From: Imperialibacter sp964351395
GTDB taxonomy: Bacteria; Bacteroidota; Bacteroidia; Cytophagales; Cyclobacteriaceae
Assembly: GCA_964351395.1 (NCBI GenBank)
Contig: CAYGOF010000002.1
Coordinates: forward strand, 186,001-250,000
Length of the DNA stretch: 64,000 nt
Direction of reading: 5' to 3'
The number at the start of each line of letters is the position of its first letter. Position 1 is the stretch's first letter. The position numbers and the translations under genes are program-made. This document shows positions 26,617 through 35,563 of this stretch, piece by piece. Below the pieces are notes generated by a model, which was not told the origin of the DNA, did no database searches, and saw only the letters and a list, made by a program, of their open reading frames with translations.

Positions 26617-27290
26617 ATCCTCGCCAGGTATTGGTCATTTTCATCAGTGTGGAGTATTTCAACCTCCAGGTCAATTTCCTCAGCTAATTGGACGAGTGTT
26701 TGCTGATCGACGTAAACCCAGTCGAACCAGTCGCCTTTCTCGCCTTTGTATTCGTATTGGTAGCGCAATTCGCCGAAGTATCCTTCCGGTCGGGGCACGT
26801 CACCATCGTAGAGGTAGCTAATATCAGAGGAGTCGACCAGGAGCTGCCCTCCTTTTTTGAGCAGCTTCATACATTGCAGAAGCAAAGGTTTCACTCCGTC
26901 GAGCTTGCCGGCCAGGCCTAATCCATTCATGAGCATAAGCACCGTATCATACTTGTTGTCGTGCTTGCGAAAATCCCGTTTTACCACTTTGGGCACCCCT
27001 GATTGCTCCATCACCTCCACGCAGCCGGGAGAGTTTTCAAGGGCGATTACCTCGAACCCACGGGAAGCCAAAATCAGAGAATGCACGCCAGCACCGGCAC
27101 CCAGGTCAAGCACTTTGCCCTTGCATTCAATCAAAGCCAGCAGGTCGAGTACACTAAGGTCCTCTTCCTCCCGAAAGAATACCTCGACTGACATTTCCTC
27201 TACTGTTCCATAGGAAGTATGCAGCAACAGTGGGCTACTGTTCTTACCCTGGTAAAAATCAACGATGGCCTTGCCGTGTAAGTCTTTCAA
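26604..27290 (-). CDS. Class I SAM-dependent methyltransferase
   Basis: 228 residues. Motif I is clear (VLDLGAGAGVHSLILASRGFEVIALENSPGCVEVME, about residues 65-100), followed by DTVLMLMNGLGLAG and KKGGQLLVDSSDISYLY, in Methyltransf_11/25 style. The N-terminal 55 residues (HGKAIVDFYQGKNSSPLLLHTSYGTVEEMSVEVFFREEEDLS) are a lid seen in small-molecule enzymes. Cytoplasmic; the substrate is unknown. Its 3' end is folded into a hairpin shared with the convergent PQQ-ADH gene. Confidence 0.88.
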   Translation of the reverse strand: MKDLHGKAIVDFYQGKNSSPLLLHTSYGTVEEMSVEVFFREEEDLSVLDLLALIECKGKVLDLGAGAGVHSLILASRGFEVIALENSPGCVEVMEQSGVPKVVKRDFRKHDNKYDTVLMLMNGLGLAGKLDGVKPLLLQCMKLLKKGGQLLVDSSDISYLYDGDVPRPEGYFGELRYQYEYKGEKGDWFDWVYVDQQTLVQLAEEIDLEVEILHTDENDQYLARITER

Positions 27291-27320
27291 TGGCTTATTA
27301 ATTGAACGGCAAATATGCTA

Positions 27321-27354
27321 GAAAAAAACAGGAGAGTAAATATGATTACTCTCC
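27321..27354 (-). terminator. Rho-independent terminator of the GPH symporter gene
   Basis: On the minus strand a perfect 9-bp stem GGAGAGTAA / TTACTCTCC with a 6-base loop is followed by TGTTTTTTTC. It lies 55 bases after the symporter stop. Confidence 0.85.
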
Positions 27355-27408
27355 GTCGTTTCAAAAAGACATTACTGCAGTTGGAAAAAGGTTTCTTTTA
27401 CACCCTTT

Positions 27409-28821
27409 TTAAGCCGCCGCTCTGCTATCCAGTTCTTTTCTTGTCTCTCTCGCTGTTTCTTCCGTAACGTCATATTTAAGCATAACAAAAATGGCTATCA
27501 GCGTGCCAAAAATAGGGATTCCAGAATAAAAAGCCCGCAATCCTGTAATGGCCCCCTCAGGTTGTGTAACAGCATTGGGATCAAAGCCGACCATGCTTAT
27601 AATGGCACCACTAAGCAAACCAGCAATGGCAAACCCAAACTTGACCATCCACCAATAAATGGCACCAAACACACCTTCTCTGCGCTGTCCCGAGGTCAAT
27701 TCATCCAGATCGATCACATCGGCGGTCATCGACATCATCAACGTAAACAAGCTACCTATGCCAAAAGAGAAGAAAGGCAAGGCAAAAATGAACATATACG
27801 GTTTTCCAGGAATAAAGAGGAACCAAAGCATGATATATCCAAGGATAGAAATACTTTGAGAAAGTATAAACGCTCTCTTTTTCCCCATTCTCTTTGCCAA
27901 ATTGGCGACAATAGGGATGACCAAAAATGTAGTAACCAACGCTCCTACACTACCAAAAAGAGTAGGCCAAATCCCGGCTGCACCGGCATCACCATCAAAT
28001 AAATGGTAAACCACGATAAAAAAGGAAAAGCTGGCGATGGCGTAAAAGGCATTGTAGACGAAAAACGTGGCGATGCACAATTGCCGGAAAGGTTTGATCT
28101 TAAATGCTTCGACGAAGCCATAGGCAATTTTCATCAGGCTACTTCCAATCGTCTTTATATTCAGCGGTGCAAAGTCTGCATCCACGGTAGACTTGCTCTT
28201 TATAAAAATGGCAGGGACCATGGCAAACAGCATGCAAATGATGCCTACCCACACCGCCAATGTTCTGGTAGCCACATCGGCCGACTCAAACATTCCCTGA
28301 TCGTACATGATCACCCAAAACCAGGGCGCAATCACCCAGGCCCATTGACCTATCCACTGTGCCACTGCCATGATGCTGGTACGCTCATGAAAATCATTGC
28401 TCATTTCGTACCCCATGGCCACGTAGGGCACACTGAAAATGGTTAGTCCCAAATAGAACACGAATGACCAAATAAGAAAATAGGTGAAATTATAATCGAT
28501 ACCATTCTCACGGTACAATTGCCACATCACGATAAAAGAGATACCCATAATGATGGCCCCAATGAAAACGTATTGCCTTCGCCTACCCCACGTCGACTTA
28601 GTATTGTCAGAAATAAAACCCATGATAGGATCTGTGATGGCATCAAATACCCTTGGCAGGAAGAACAATATGCCCCACATCCAACCAGGAAAACCAAGGT
28701 CCTGTACTAAAACGACCATGAAAATTCCTAGCGCGGCGGGGAACATTTGATTGGCCAACATGCCTATACCAAAGGCGACTTTTTTACCAAAGGGCACTTT
28801 AGTTTCCGAAGAACTCGTCAT
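27409..28821 (-). CDS. GPH-family sugar:cation symporter (MFS)
   Basis: 470 residues and 12 predicted membrane segments. The GPH signature is present in PRVFDAITDPIMGFISDNTKSTWGRRRQYVFIGA near residues 55-90, and FGIGSLFTLMMSMTADVIDLDELTSGQRREGVFGAIYW in the second half. GPH carriers import glycosides, oligosaccharides or hexuronides with H+ or Na+. It lies 98 bases downstream of a very large glycoside phosphorylase-like gene on the same strand, so a transport-plus-phosphorolysis pair is likely. An imperfect hairpin (28858-28868 / 28887-28895) between them could modulate read-through. Confidence 0.9.
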   Translation of the reverse strand: MTSSSETKVPFGKKVAFGIGMLANQMFPAALGIFMVVLVQDLGFPGWMWGILFFLPRVFDAITDPIMGFISDNTKSTWGRRRQYVFIGAIIMGISFIVMWQLYRENGIDYNFTYFLIWSFVFYLGLTIFSVPYVAMGYEMSNDFHERTSIMAVAQWIGQWAWVIAPWFWVIMYDQGMFESADVATRTLAVWVGIICMLFAMVPAIFIKSKSTVDADFAPLNIKTIGSSLMKIAYGFVEAFKIKPFRQLCIATFFVYNAFYAIASFSFFIVVYHLFDGDAGAAGIWPTLFGSVGALVTTFLVIPIVANLAKRMGKKRAFILSQSISILGYIMLWFLFIPGKPYMFIFALPFFSFGIGSLFTLMMSMTADVIDLDELTSGQRREGVFGAIYWWMVKFGFAIAGLLSGAIISMVGFDPNAVTQPEGAITGLRAFYSGIPIFGTLIAIFVMLKYDVTEETARETRKELDSRAAA

Positions 28822-28919
28822 AATGGGTGTGGTTTAAGTTGTATAATAATCATATTTGAGCCTCTTTTCAACAAGGTTTTACTGACAAAAGGCTCTGAGC
28901 GAGAATAATCAGCTCAGGT

Positions 28920-31900
28920 TTACCTTAACCTTTGCCGAAGGAGTTGCACCTTGATGTGGTCAATTTCGCCCGTCCGGGAGAAAATCTTCTCACTTATTGT
29001 GAGATCCAATTCCAAAGAATTAAAAGATAAATCAGGGCTGTCCTTATGAACAACGGTGATTCCCTCACTATTGGAGATGGTATAAATGACCGGAACCTGG
29101 CAATAAGTAAAAGCAAGAGAAGCCTCCTCCAGCTGCAATTGCTGAATAGTTGAATGGACATCACGGTATTCAAATGTCTGTGGCACTTTAAGAAATTCCG
29201 CTTCTCTCAATAAAATAGGATTGAAACCCAAAACACCCTGGTGCACCGTCACTCCCAGCTCACCAAACCTGCTCAGAATATCCTCTTTTACCTGCCCGGT
29301 CATGCCGGGCTGCTGGGCGCCTTTACCACCTGGGGTATGGGAATAAGGGTCTGTTGGAAATGCACCATAGGATTCTGGTGATTTATGGATGCCCAAACCT
29401 TCGTTAATCTCGTGGTAATGGTCGACCAATTGGGTGATCAACTTAGGGTCTTCGTTGTTCGCCACCGCCTTGAAACAACACTCCTGCACGGCAAGCACCA
29501 ACTTCGAAACCATATGCCAATAAATGGAGCCTAATCCCTCGTAACCATAAAAAGTCCCAGACCTGCCAGTGAATTCTTTGTGCTTAAAAACGGTCTCAAA
29601 TAGCGCCAGCAGCTGGCTTCTCTCTTCCTCCACCACCTTACCATACTTTCCTTTGTCTAACTGCGCAAGGGCTGCAGCCAAACTTCCAGCGTTGTTGAAA
29701 TTGCCGTTGAAATGGTAATTGCCTCTTATGTCTTTCTCAACAATCTGAGTATTGCCATTTTTTATGAGTTCTTTGAGCAGCTTCGATCCCTCCACAGCGT
29801 GTGCTGGCACATGGTTTTTGTCCATAAACCTGGAAAGCTCTCTGTTAGGGTAAAGCATATAGCTGTTTTGGTCAGCCCGATAGAGTTTACTTTCTTTTAG
29901 TCCGTCTAAAAGCTCGATAGCTTCCGCAGTAGACAAATAGCCTGAACTAAGCACCGCTACCTGCCCCTCCAGCATCTCAGTCAAATGAGAGATGGTGACT
30001 TCCCTGTCATTTTCAACGGTCATCAAATTATAGGCATGGAACAGGTTATCTGCTCTCTTGTTGACGGCAATGGAATGGTCAAGGTGCTTCAGTAGCACAG
30101 TGCAAAAAGCACTTAACTCCTCTGGACTTAGCGGCTGCTTGTCGGCAGAAAATCCTTTCGCATAAATTGCCGCTCTGTAGTCACTGCCAGCCTGGCCCAA
30201 AATATCCATCAGGCTTTTTCTATCTTGATTTGATATCGTTTTTCCCAGCAAATGTGAGTGATGCTCAAGCCCTTTCAGCGTGGATTTTAAGAAGAGGCTC
30301 AGCTCAGCTGATACATTGATTACTTCAGCATTGGCAACAGCGTCTTTAAAAAAGAGCACAAACCGCCTGATATAGTAAAGCGTAACCATCGATACGCCGT
30401 TTCCCACCAACGCATTATTGGCATCGTTCCACTCTGGTCTTTGTGTGTTCATCCAAATACCACCTTCTGGAATAAGGTTCGATACTTTTGCCAAAAGCGT
30501 TGCCAGCAATTTCTCTATCAAATTGACATGGACGATTTCATGCTTTGAGTTTTGGATCAAGGCACCATCTGCTCCCTGGACCTTCCTTCTGGTTCTGATC
30601 TCGGCATCCAGCTCGTGATCAAAATCGATCGTGTCTTTTGGATTGCGAAGCAAAGCTGCGTAGTCCTTGATTTTGTAGGGGACATTGGCATATACAAATA
30701 CCTCTTCGCTTACGTATTTCTTTAGGGTACCCGGGTAATGACTTTCAATAAACTCTAAAAACTTGAGCAGGTAGATGATTTGATGATCCCCCCAATACCC
30801 GATATAAGACCATGGATCGTCCGCTTCAATTGTTTCCCAATCAAACCCGTCTTTGGTAACCCGGTATGGATTGTAGCCATCAAAAGTGGTAGCGTTGAGA
30901 AACTTGTGAATCATGCTGTCGATGAAGGCTGGATATGATTGCACCAGTGCTTCCCAGTTCTGAAAAATATCTCGCCAGTTTCCCTGATAGTCAAGAATTT
31001 TAGAGCCATCTATTTCGCTTCTGGTATTGATCGAAAACTTGTTCCATGGTCGACTTGGGTCTCCATGTCGTCGGCTAAACTTTAGCGGCAAGTATTCGAA
31101 ACACAGTCTTCCGAAGTCTTTGTCTGCAGTTTGCCAGGCCAGTTGCTTGAGCTCGCTGAGCCGGATAGCAGTCGGTAATTTTTCAAGCACAGCCTGGTTG
31201 TCAGCATATACCTGTTTGTTGGCTTTGGATAGATAGCTAACAAAATCACTTTTTTCGATCGTATAATCATTATCGAAAATACCCCCTCGCATAATATTGA
31301 ACAATACGTTGGCATAGTGCCGGGTATTCCTTTGCTGGTCGGCTGTCAGCTGCTTACCGTCTGCAGCGCTGGTGAGTGCCTGTAGGTTAGTGGATCCCGC
31401 CTCTATGTCTGCAAGTACTTGCTCCGCCAGGTTTTTCTCGCTCCGAAGCATTTCCGAGATAGCCACGATGGCAGATGGGCCCTGGTTGATATTGGCGATA
31501 GTCATCCATTCTTTTTCACTACCTGCACCCAGTTCAATCTCACTTACTATGAAGTAGGCGCCTCTTTCGGCCCGTACATCCGTCTCTGGATGGATATTTT
31601 TTCCTATTCGAAAGGCATCCAACTGTAAAGTAGAAACCAGGACGGTGGGCTTCTCCATACCAATAGACCATACAACATTCGCTTTTAGCGCCTCGCTGGG
31701 TTCTGCTTTGTCAACAATAATGGCACTCAGCATATACATGCCAAGACCTGTTGCTATTTCGAGCTCATTTTTTTTGTAGGCATCCACCAGGTTACTGGCT
31801 CTTTGCTGGAGATCAGCATCTACCCCAAAAGGCATAATGTTTTGAAGACCGTCTAATACTTTGATTTTCTTGCTTTCCTCAGTATGGTTGACGAGCGTAC

Positions 31901-32339
31901 TCTTCTTAACAAACCCAAACAGATTACTTGAATTCCACTCATAGCGGAAGGTCAGTCCAAGATCATGATTAACCTCTTCAAAAATTAGTTTATTGCCAAG
32001 AACGTTTTTATACAAATTCCTTGTAAAGGAAAAGACTCCTGTGTACTTATCTGAAAATGGCTCCCAAACCTTTAGCTGCCCTTTATTTTCGACGACGATA
32101 ATTGACTTACTACCTGTGTTTTCTGAAGACTCGGTAATTTTATCGTCGGTATAATAGGGGAAAAGCGCATTGTCCCGGTCTTTTCTTCCTGCGGAAAGTC
32201 CTCCATTACTTGCGACAAACATCCAATGGTTGGAGTCGCTGACAATGCTCATGAAGAATGGTCGCATTTTATCAATATTGGAAATCTTGTAGTAACCCTC
32301 TCCGTTAATATTCAGATAGTTGAGTTCAATTTGATCCAT
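28920..32339 (-). CDS. Clan GH-Q-like inverting glycoside phosphorylase (GH94/GH149/GH161-like), 1139 aa
   Basis: 1139 residues, no signal peptide. The N-terminal 270 residues form a beta-sandwich-like region (WMFVASNGGLSAGRKDRDNALFPYYTDDKI). A helical barrel follows with GNWRDIFQNWEAL (453-465), DDPWSYIGYWGDHQIIYLL (507-525) and PEWNDANNALVGNGVSMVTL (635-654), where Asp639 matches the catalytic acid in the DWND-type motif of GH94. The C-terminal SPESYGAFPTDPYSHTPGG and MTGQVKEDILSRFGELGV (about 987-1036) suit a phosphate/substrate loop and sandwich domain. Length fits GH149/GH161 beta-1,3-glucan phosphorylases better than GH94 (about 800). Cytoplasmic; function inferred from motifs and from the adjacent GPH sugar importer. 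Confidence 0.6.
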   Translation of the reverse strand: MDQIELNYLNINGEGYYKISNIDKMRPFFMSIVSDSNHWMFVASNGGLSAGRKDRDNALFPYYTDDKITESSENTGSKSIIVVENKGQLKVWEPFSDKYTGVFSFTRNLYKNVLGNKLIFEEVNHDLGLTFRYEWNSSNLFGFVKKSTLVNHTEESKKIKVLDGLQNIMPFGVDADLQQRASNLVDAYKKNELEIATGLGMYMLSAIIVDKAEPSEALKANVVWSIGMEKPTVLVSTLQLDAFRIGKNIHPETDVRAERGAYFIVSEIELGAGSEKEWMTIANINQGPSAIVAISEMLRSEKNLAEQVLADIEAGSTNLQALTSAADGKQLTADQQRNTRHYANVLFNIMRGGIFDNDYTIEKSDFVSYLSKANKQVYADNQAVLEKLPTAIRLSELKQLAWQTADKDFGRLCFEYLPLKFSRRHGDPSRPWNKFSINTRSEIDGSKILDYQGNWRDIFQNWEALVQSYPAFIDSMIHKFLNATTFDGYNPYRVTKDGFDWETIEADDPWSYIGYWGDHQIIYLLKFLEFIESHYPGTLKKYVSEEVFVYANVPYKIKDYAALLRNPKDTIDFDHELDAEIRTRRKVQGADGALIQNSKHEIVHVNLIEKLLATLLAKVSNLIPEGGIWMNTQRPEWNDANNALVGNGVSMVTLYYIRRFVLFFKDAVANAEVINVSAELSLFLKSTLKGLEHHSHLLGKTISNQDRKSLMDILGQAGSDYRAAIYAKGFSADKQPLSPEELSAFCTVLLKHLDHSIAVNKRADNLFHAYNLMTVENDREVTISHLTEMLEGQVAVLSSGYLSTAEAIELLDGLKESKLYRADQNSYMLYPNRELSRFMDKNHVPAHAVEGSKLLKELIKNGNTQIVEKDIRGNYHFNGNFNNAGSLAAALAQLDKGKYGKVVEEERSQLLALFETVFKHKEFTGRSGTFYGYEGLGSIYWHMVSKLVLAVQECCFKAVANNEDPKLITQLVDHYHEINEGLGIHKSPESYGAFPTDPYSHTPGGKGAQQPGMTGQVKEDILSRFGELGVTVHQGVLGFNPILLREAEFLKVPQTFEYRDVHSTIQQLQLEEASLAFTYCQVPVIYTISNSEGITVVHKDSPDLSFNSLELDLTISEKIFSRTGEIDHIKVQLLRQRLR

Positions 32340-32417
32340 AAAATCCCTTCTTTGGCTTTTTTAATAAACTACACAAGTCGACACATCTTCGTTTTGTTTT
32401 GGTGTCGAGTAATTTTC

Positions 32418-34223
32418 TCAATCTAGCGAAAACGCCAGTAAAACATTCCCCGGCATTTGACCAAACATTCCGTAGCCGCTATTAAAAAATACCATACCAT
32501 TGGCTATAACCGGACCTGGACCATCAATTGAGCCGCCTTGCCCTGAGATGCCATTGATGGTTTCAAATGAATTGTTGGTATCAAAATCCCATATCACTTC
32601 TCCTGTTTTAGCATCATAACCTCTTGCGTGTCCATCGATGCTGCCAGCAAAAACGACTCCCGGAATCAGGGTGGGAGCAGCTGAATTAGAGTTGTAACAA
32701 CCTGGCTTACCCTGGCAAATGGCAGGATCAGAAGTTGCTTTCCATTTCACTTCACCAGTCATCAGATCCAGCGCAAAAAGTCCTGGGTTAGCGTCGAAAG
32801 AAGGGTCTCCTCCATAGGCGAGCCAGTCTGAATTCGCAGCATAGGCAAGTTTACCGTCTGTGGCGATCCCCCAGTGGATGCCCCCGAGGGCACCACCACG
32901 CCCAATTCGTTTTTGCCAAATCGGCTGACCCGTTTCAGGATTGAGGCAATGTACCACACCCGATTTTTGGCCTACCACCAGCACTTCGCTTCCGTCAGAG
33001 CGGGTAGTAAGAATAGGCGCCATGCCAAAGTCCACATCGGGACCAAGGGGGTCAGGGCAATTAGCTGCATTCGGATCTTCGCAGCCATTAATGTAAACGT
33101 CTTTGCCAGTTGCCTGAAAACTCCAATTTAACTCCCCCGTTTTGAGGTCTAGAGCTTGGAGGGCATCGGAGGTCATTGTCGACGGTTTTGAATTGTTCTC
33201 ACCCGTACCAATCACCAGTTGACCCCGCTTTGAATCAACAGTTGGACTGCTCCAAACGGGAGCTCCGGAGGGTCCAAATTTTTTCGCTCCGGCGGCATTT
33301 ACTCCCTGTTCGGTCGCCGACTCAGGTATGACACGGTGCCTCCATACTTCTTTGCCGTTTGCAGCGTCCACCGCTACTACCTGGCCTGAAGATTTGCAGC
33401 ATTCGTAATTACTATTTGACGCAGATACTACTTCCATGGAGCTTAAAGGCACATACACCATTCCATCGTGATAGGCGACCGTTCCAGTAACAGCATTGTT
33501 AGGGTCGTTCTTTACCGAAGTTTTCCAAACAAGCTCCCCGCTATTCACATCTAAAGCGTAAGTATTGGCTCCAAAGTCTGCGAAATACGCCCGTAGCTTT
33601 CCACCCACATCTTCACTTATGGCAATTCCACCACGAACCATCGCAGAGGCTTCAAACACCCACTTCACACATCCATCTTCCATATTCAGGCAATACACTT
33701 CGCCAAACTGGGTTCCAAAAATGATGTGGTTCCCAATGACCGCTGGTTTGGCTCGAGAAACTGTACCACCATCAATCGCAAAGGCCCATTTTAACTTTAA
33801 ATCGGGTACCTGGTCTTTGGTTAGCTGGGCCACTGACCCACTAATACAACCTGTGCCTTCAGGGTTGCCTCCCCACCCTGAAAACTTGATATCATTCACT
33901 AAAGGTGCTTCGTTTTTACAATAATTCGCAGGGCTGGATTCAGTTGCATACTTGCGTCGTGTGATATATTCCGCAATGGCAATTTTCTCCTCTTTACTAA
34001 TGGCTTGCCCCTGTACCTGCATTTTCCCGTTTTCCAGCGAAGCGACAATACTTTTGGGCGTCATACTGCCGAGATGCACCAAGTCGGGTGCCCTGCTAAC
34101 ACCATTATCCAGATGACAGCTGGCACAATTGGTCATAAAAGGCTTTTGGCCTTTGTGCTCACAGGCTGATAGAAAAATTAGTATGGTGACAGCTGATGTT
34201 AGTTGTTTGAAAAAGTATTTCAC
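32418..34223 (-). CDS. Lipoprotein with N-terminal cytochrome c and PQQ-type beta-propeller
   Basis: 601 residues. The lipoprotein signal ends at Cys21 (IFLSAC). A short cytochrome c domain follows, with Cys33-Ala-Ser-Cys36-His37 and a candidate Met ligand in ENGKMQVQG. From about residue 110 a PQQ-like propeller begins (repeated blades such as VYCLNMEDGCVKWVFEA, TYALDVNSGELVWKTS, VVAVDAANGKEVWRH, LQALDLKTGELNWSF). A vicinal Cys-Cys occurs in NYECCKSSG. This order, heme first and propeller after, resembles polyvinyl-alcohol-dehydrogenase-like quinoproteins and is the reverse of the gene at 24444. It probably oxidises an alcohol substrate in the envelope. Confidence 0.87.
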   Translation of the reverse strand: MKYFFKQLTSAVTILIFLSACEHKGQKPFMTNCASCHLDNGVSRAPDLVHLGSMTPKSIVASLENGKMQVQGQAISKEEKIAIAEYITRRKYATESSPANYCKNEAPLVNDIKFSGWGGNPEGTGCISGSVAQLTKDQVPDLKLKWAFAIDGGTVSRAKPAVIGNHIIFGTQFGEVYCLNMEDGCVKWVFEASAMVRGGIAISEDVGGKLRAYFADFGANTYALDVNSGELVWKTSVKNDPNNAVTGTVAYHDGMVYVPLSSMEVVSASNSNYECCKSSGQVVAVDAANGKEVWRHRVIPESATEQGVNAAGAKKFGPSGAPVWSSPTVDSKRGQLVIGTGENNSKPSTMTSDALQALDLKTGELNWSFQATGKDVYINGCEDPNAANCPDPLGPDVDFGMAPILTTRSDGSEVLVVGQKSGVVHCLNPETGQPIWQKRIGRGGALGGIHWGIATDGKLAYAANSDWLAYGGDPSFDANPGLFALDLMTGEVKWKATSDPAICQGKPGCYNSNSAAPTLIPGVVFAGSIDGHARGYDAKTGEVIWDFDTNNSFETINGISGQGGSIDGPGPVIANGMVFFNSGYGMFGQMPGNVLLAFSLD

Positions 34224-34399
34224 TTAAGCTGGGATTAGCGTTAAAAATGATGAACGTAGTATTTTAAGATAAAGCCTGACAGGAGGCGTTACAGTCATTT
34301 TCCCCTGCTTTTGGACCTGTCTGGGACAAACTAATGAACCGGCTTGATGCCTGATTTCGCAAGTATAATGGATATTATCAAAGAGAGCCATCAAGAAAG

Positions 34400-35305
34400 T
34401 TAAACGACCTGAAAAGAATCCCCTGAATTCACATGCGTCGTCTTCAGTCCCGGAAACTTTTTATTCATCCAGCCCACCAGGTATTTCATACCAGGTTCTT
34501 CGCTTCGCTGATGGCCCAGAATGATAAGCGCTTTTCGAATGCCGGCCGTTTGGGCATCCCGAACGTATTCAGCAGTTTCCCATTCGTTGATCTCCCCTAC
34601 TACCAAGAGCTCTATATCCTCTTTGCTTAGCATGCTGATTTGGCTGGTGCCACCGGAAGCGCCGAGTCTCAGCCCAACTTTGCTCACTTTCATAGATGCA
34701 TCACCGACAATAAACGGCCGTTTCAAATCCAGCTTTTTCTTTAACTCCAGGGCGATGTCTTTCACAGAGGCATTGGGCAAATCAAGTATGTTGGGTTTCT
34801 CACTGTCTTTGCTCTGGAATTTCTTCCAGTTGGTTTCTTCAAGAAACCCTTCTGTGATACCATCGGGCCGATGACGGTGCCAGTAGTCATGAAAGCGCCA
34901 TACCACAATGCCATTATCAGCAATCAGTTTTTTCTTGTATTGGTACACAGGGTCATCTTCCAGCCAGTCAGTACTGTCGAGGTGGTTGTAGAAAGTCGGT
35001 TCGTGGCTGATGATGAAGTTGGCACCCAGGCTGGCTGCCTTTTTGATGACTTCAGCATTGTCCATGAAGGTAGTGACCACACCGGTGCACTTTTGAGAGC
35101 CGTCGCCTTGCTTGATAGTGTCGACCGTTTGGTCCAGTCTGCCTCCAGGAACGGTAGCGATGATTTGGTCGATCACCTGTTGGATGCTGAGGTCGCCTTG
35201 CACGGGGGTAGGATCAGCCCAGGCGGATAAGCCGCTTGAGCCAAGAAGAGTAGCACCGGCTACAGAGGCAGTAGAGTTTTTTAGGAAAGTTCTTCTGGTG
35301 TTCAT
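34400..35305 (-). CDS. Tat-exported Nif3-like (DUF34) dinuclear-metal protein
   Basis: 301 residues from the ATG at 35305; the 8 further codons to a GTG at 35329 precede the signal. The N-terminus is a Tat signal (NTRRTFLKNSTASVAGATLLG). The mature protein has Nif3/DUF34 features: IQQVIDQIIATVPGG, a metal-binding FIISHEPTFYNHLD (about 97-110), KVSKVGLRLGASGG, and the C-terminal LIILGHQRSEEPGM supplying the last His and Glu ligands. Nif3 relatives are normally cytosolic hexamers of unclear function; an exported form is unusual. Upstream lies a 162-bp inverted repeat. Confidence 0.83.
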   Translation of the reverse strand: MNTRRTFLKNSTASVAGATLLGSSGLSAWADPTPVQGDLSIQQVIDQIIATVPGGRLDQTVDTIKQGDGSQKCTGVVTTFMDNAEVIKKAASLGANFIISHEPTFYNHLDSTDWLEDDPVYQYKKKLIADNGIVVWRFHDYWHRHRPDGITEGFLEETNWKKFQSKDSEKPNILDLPNASVKDIALELKKKLDLKRPFIVGDASMKVSKVGLRLGASGGTSQISMLSKEDIELLVVGEINEWETAEYVRDAQTAGIRKALIILGHQRSEEPGMKYLVGWMNKKFPGLKTTHVNSGDSFQVV

Positions 35306-35372
35306 GGGGTTGTAAATTTTCAGAGACACTAAGTTTAAATAATAGATTCATTTGCAGTCCTTAATAAAACTT

Positions 35373-35534
35373 CGTCATTGCGAACGAGCAAATATTTACA
35401 AGTTCGATGAGACAAATCACTAAGCGAGTGTGGCAATCTGCCTGTTATGGAGTCGTATACTAGCAGACAGATTGCTTCTGTCGTAAAGTGAAAGTAGACG
35501 TCGATACACATTCGTTTACTCCATCGCAATGACG
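35373..35534. repeat. 162-bp nested inverted-repeat element
   Basis: Outer ends are an 11-bp perfect inverted repeat, CGTCATTGCGA / TCGCAATGACG. An inner pair, GCAATCTGCCTG (35433-35444) and CAGACAGATTGC (35464-35475), pairs at 11 of 12 positions. Similar intergenic elements with CGTCATTGCGA ends are scattered in Bacteroidota genomes. It is non-coding, between the Nif3-like and Tat Gfo/Idh genes. Confidence 0.72.
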
Positions 35535-35563
35535 GAGAGTCATGATGTCGCCTTCTATGCTAC

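Noticed and set aside
26688..27213. Plus-strand open frames opposite the methyltransferase
   Set aside because: They are shadows of the well-supported minus-strand gene and have no domain character.
27562..28446. Plus-strand frames of about 146 residues opposite the GPH symporter
   Set aside because: Composition is His/Gln/Lys rich as expected from antisense of a membrane protein; the minus-strand symporter is certain.
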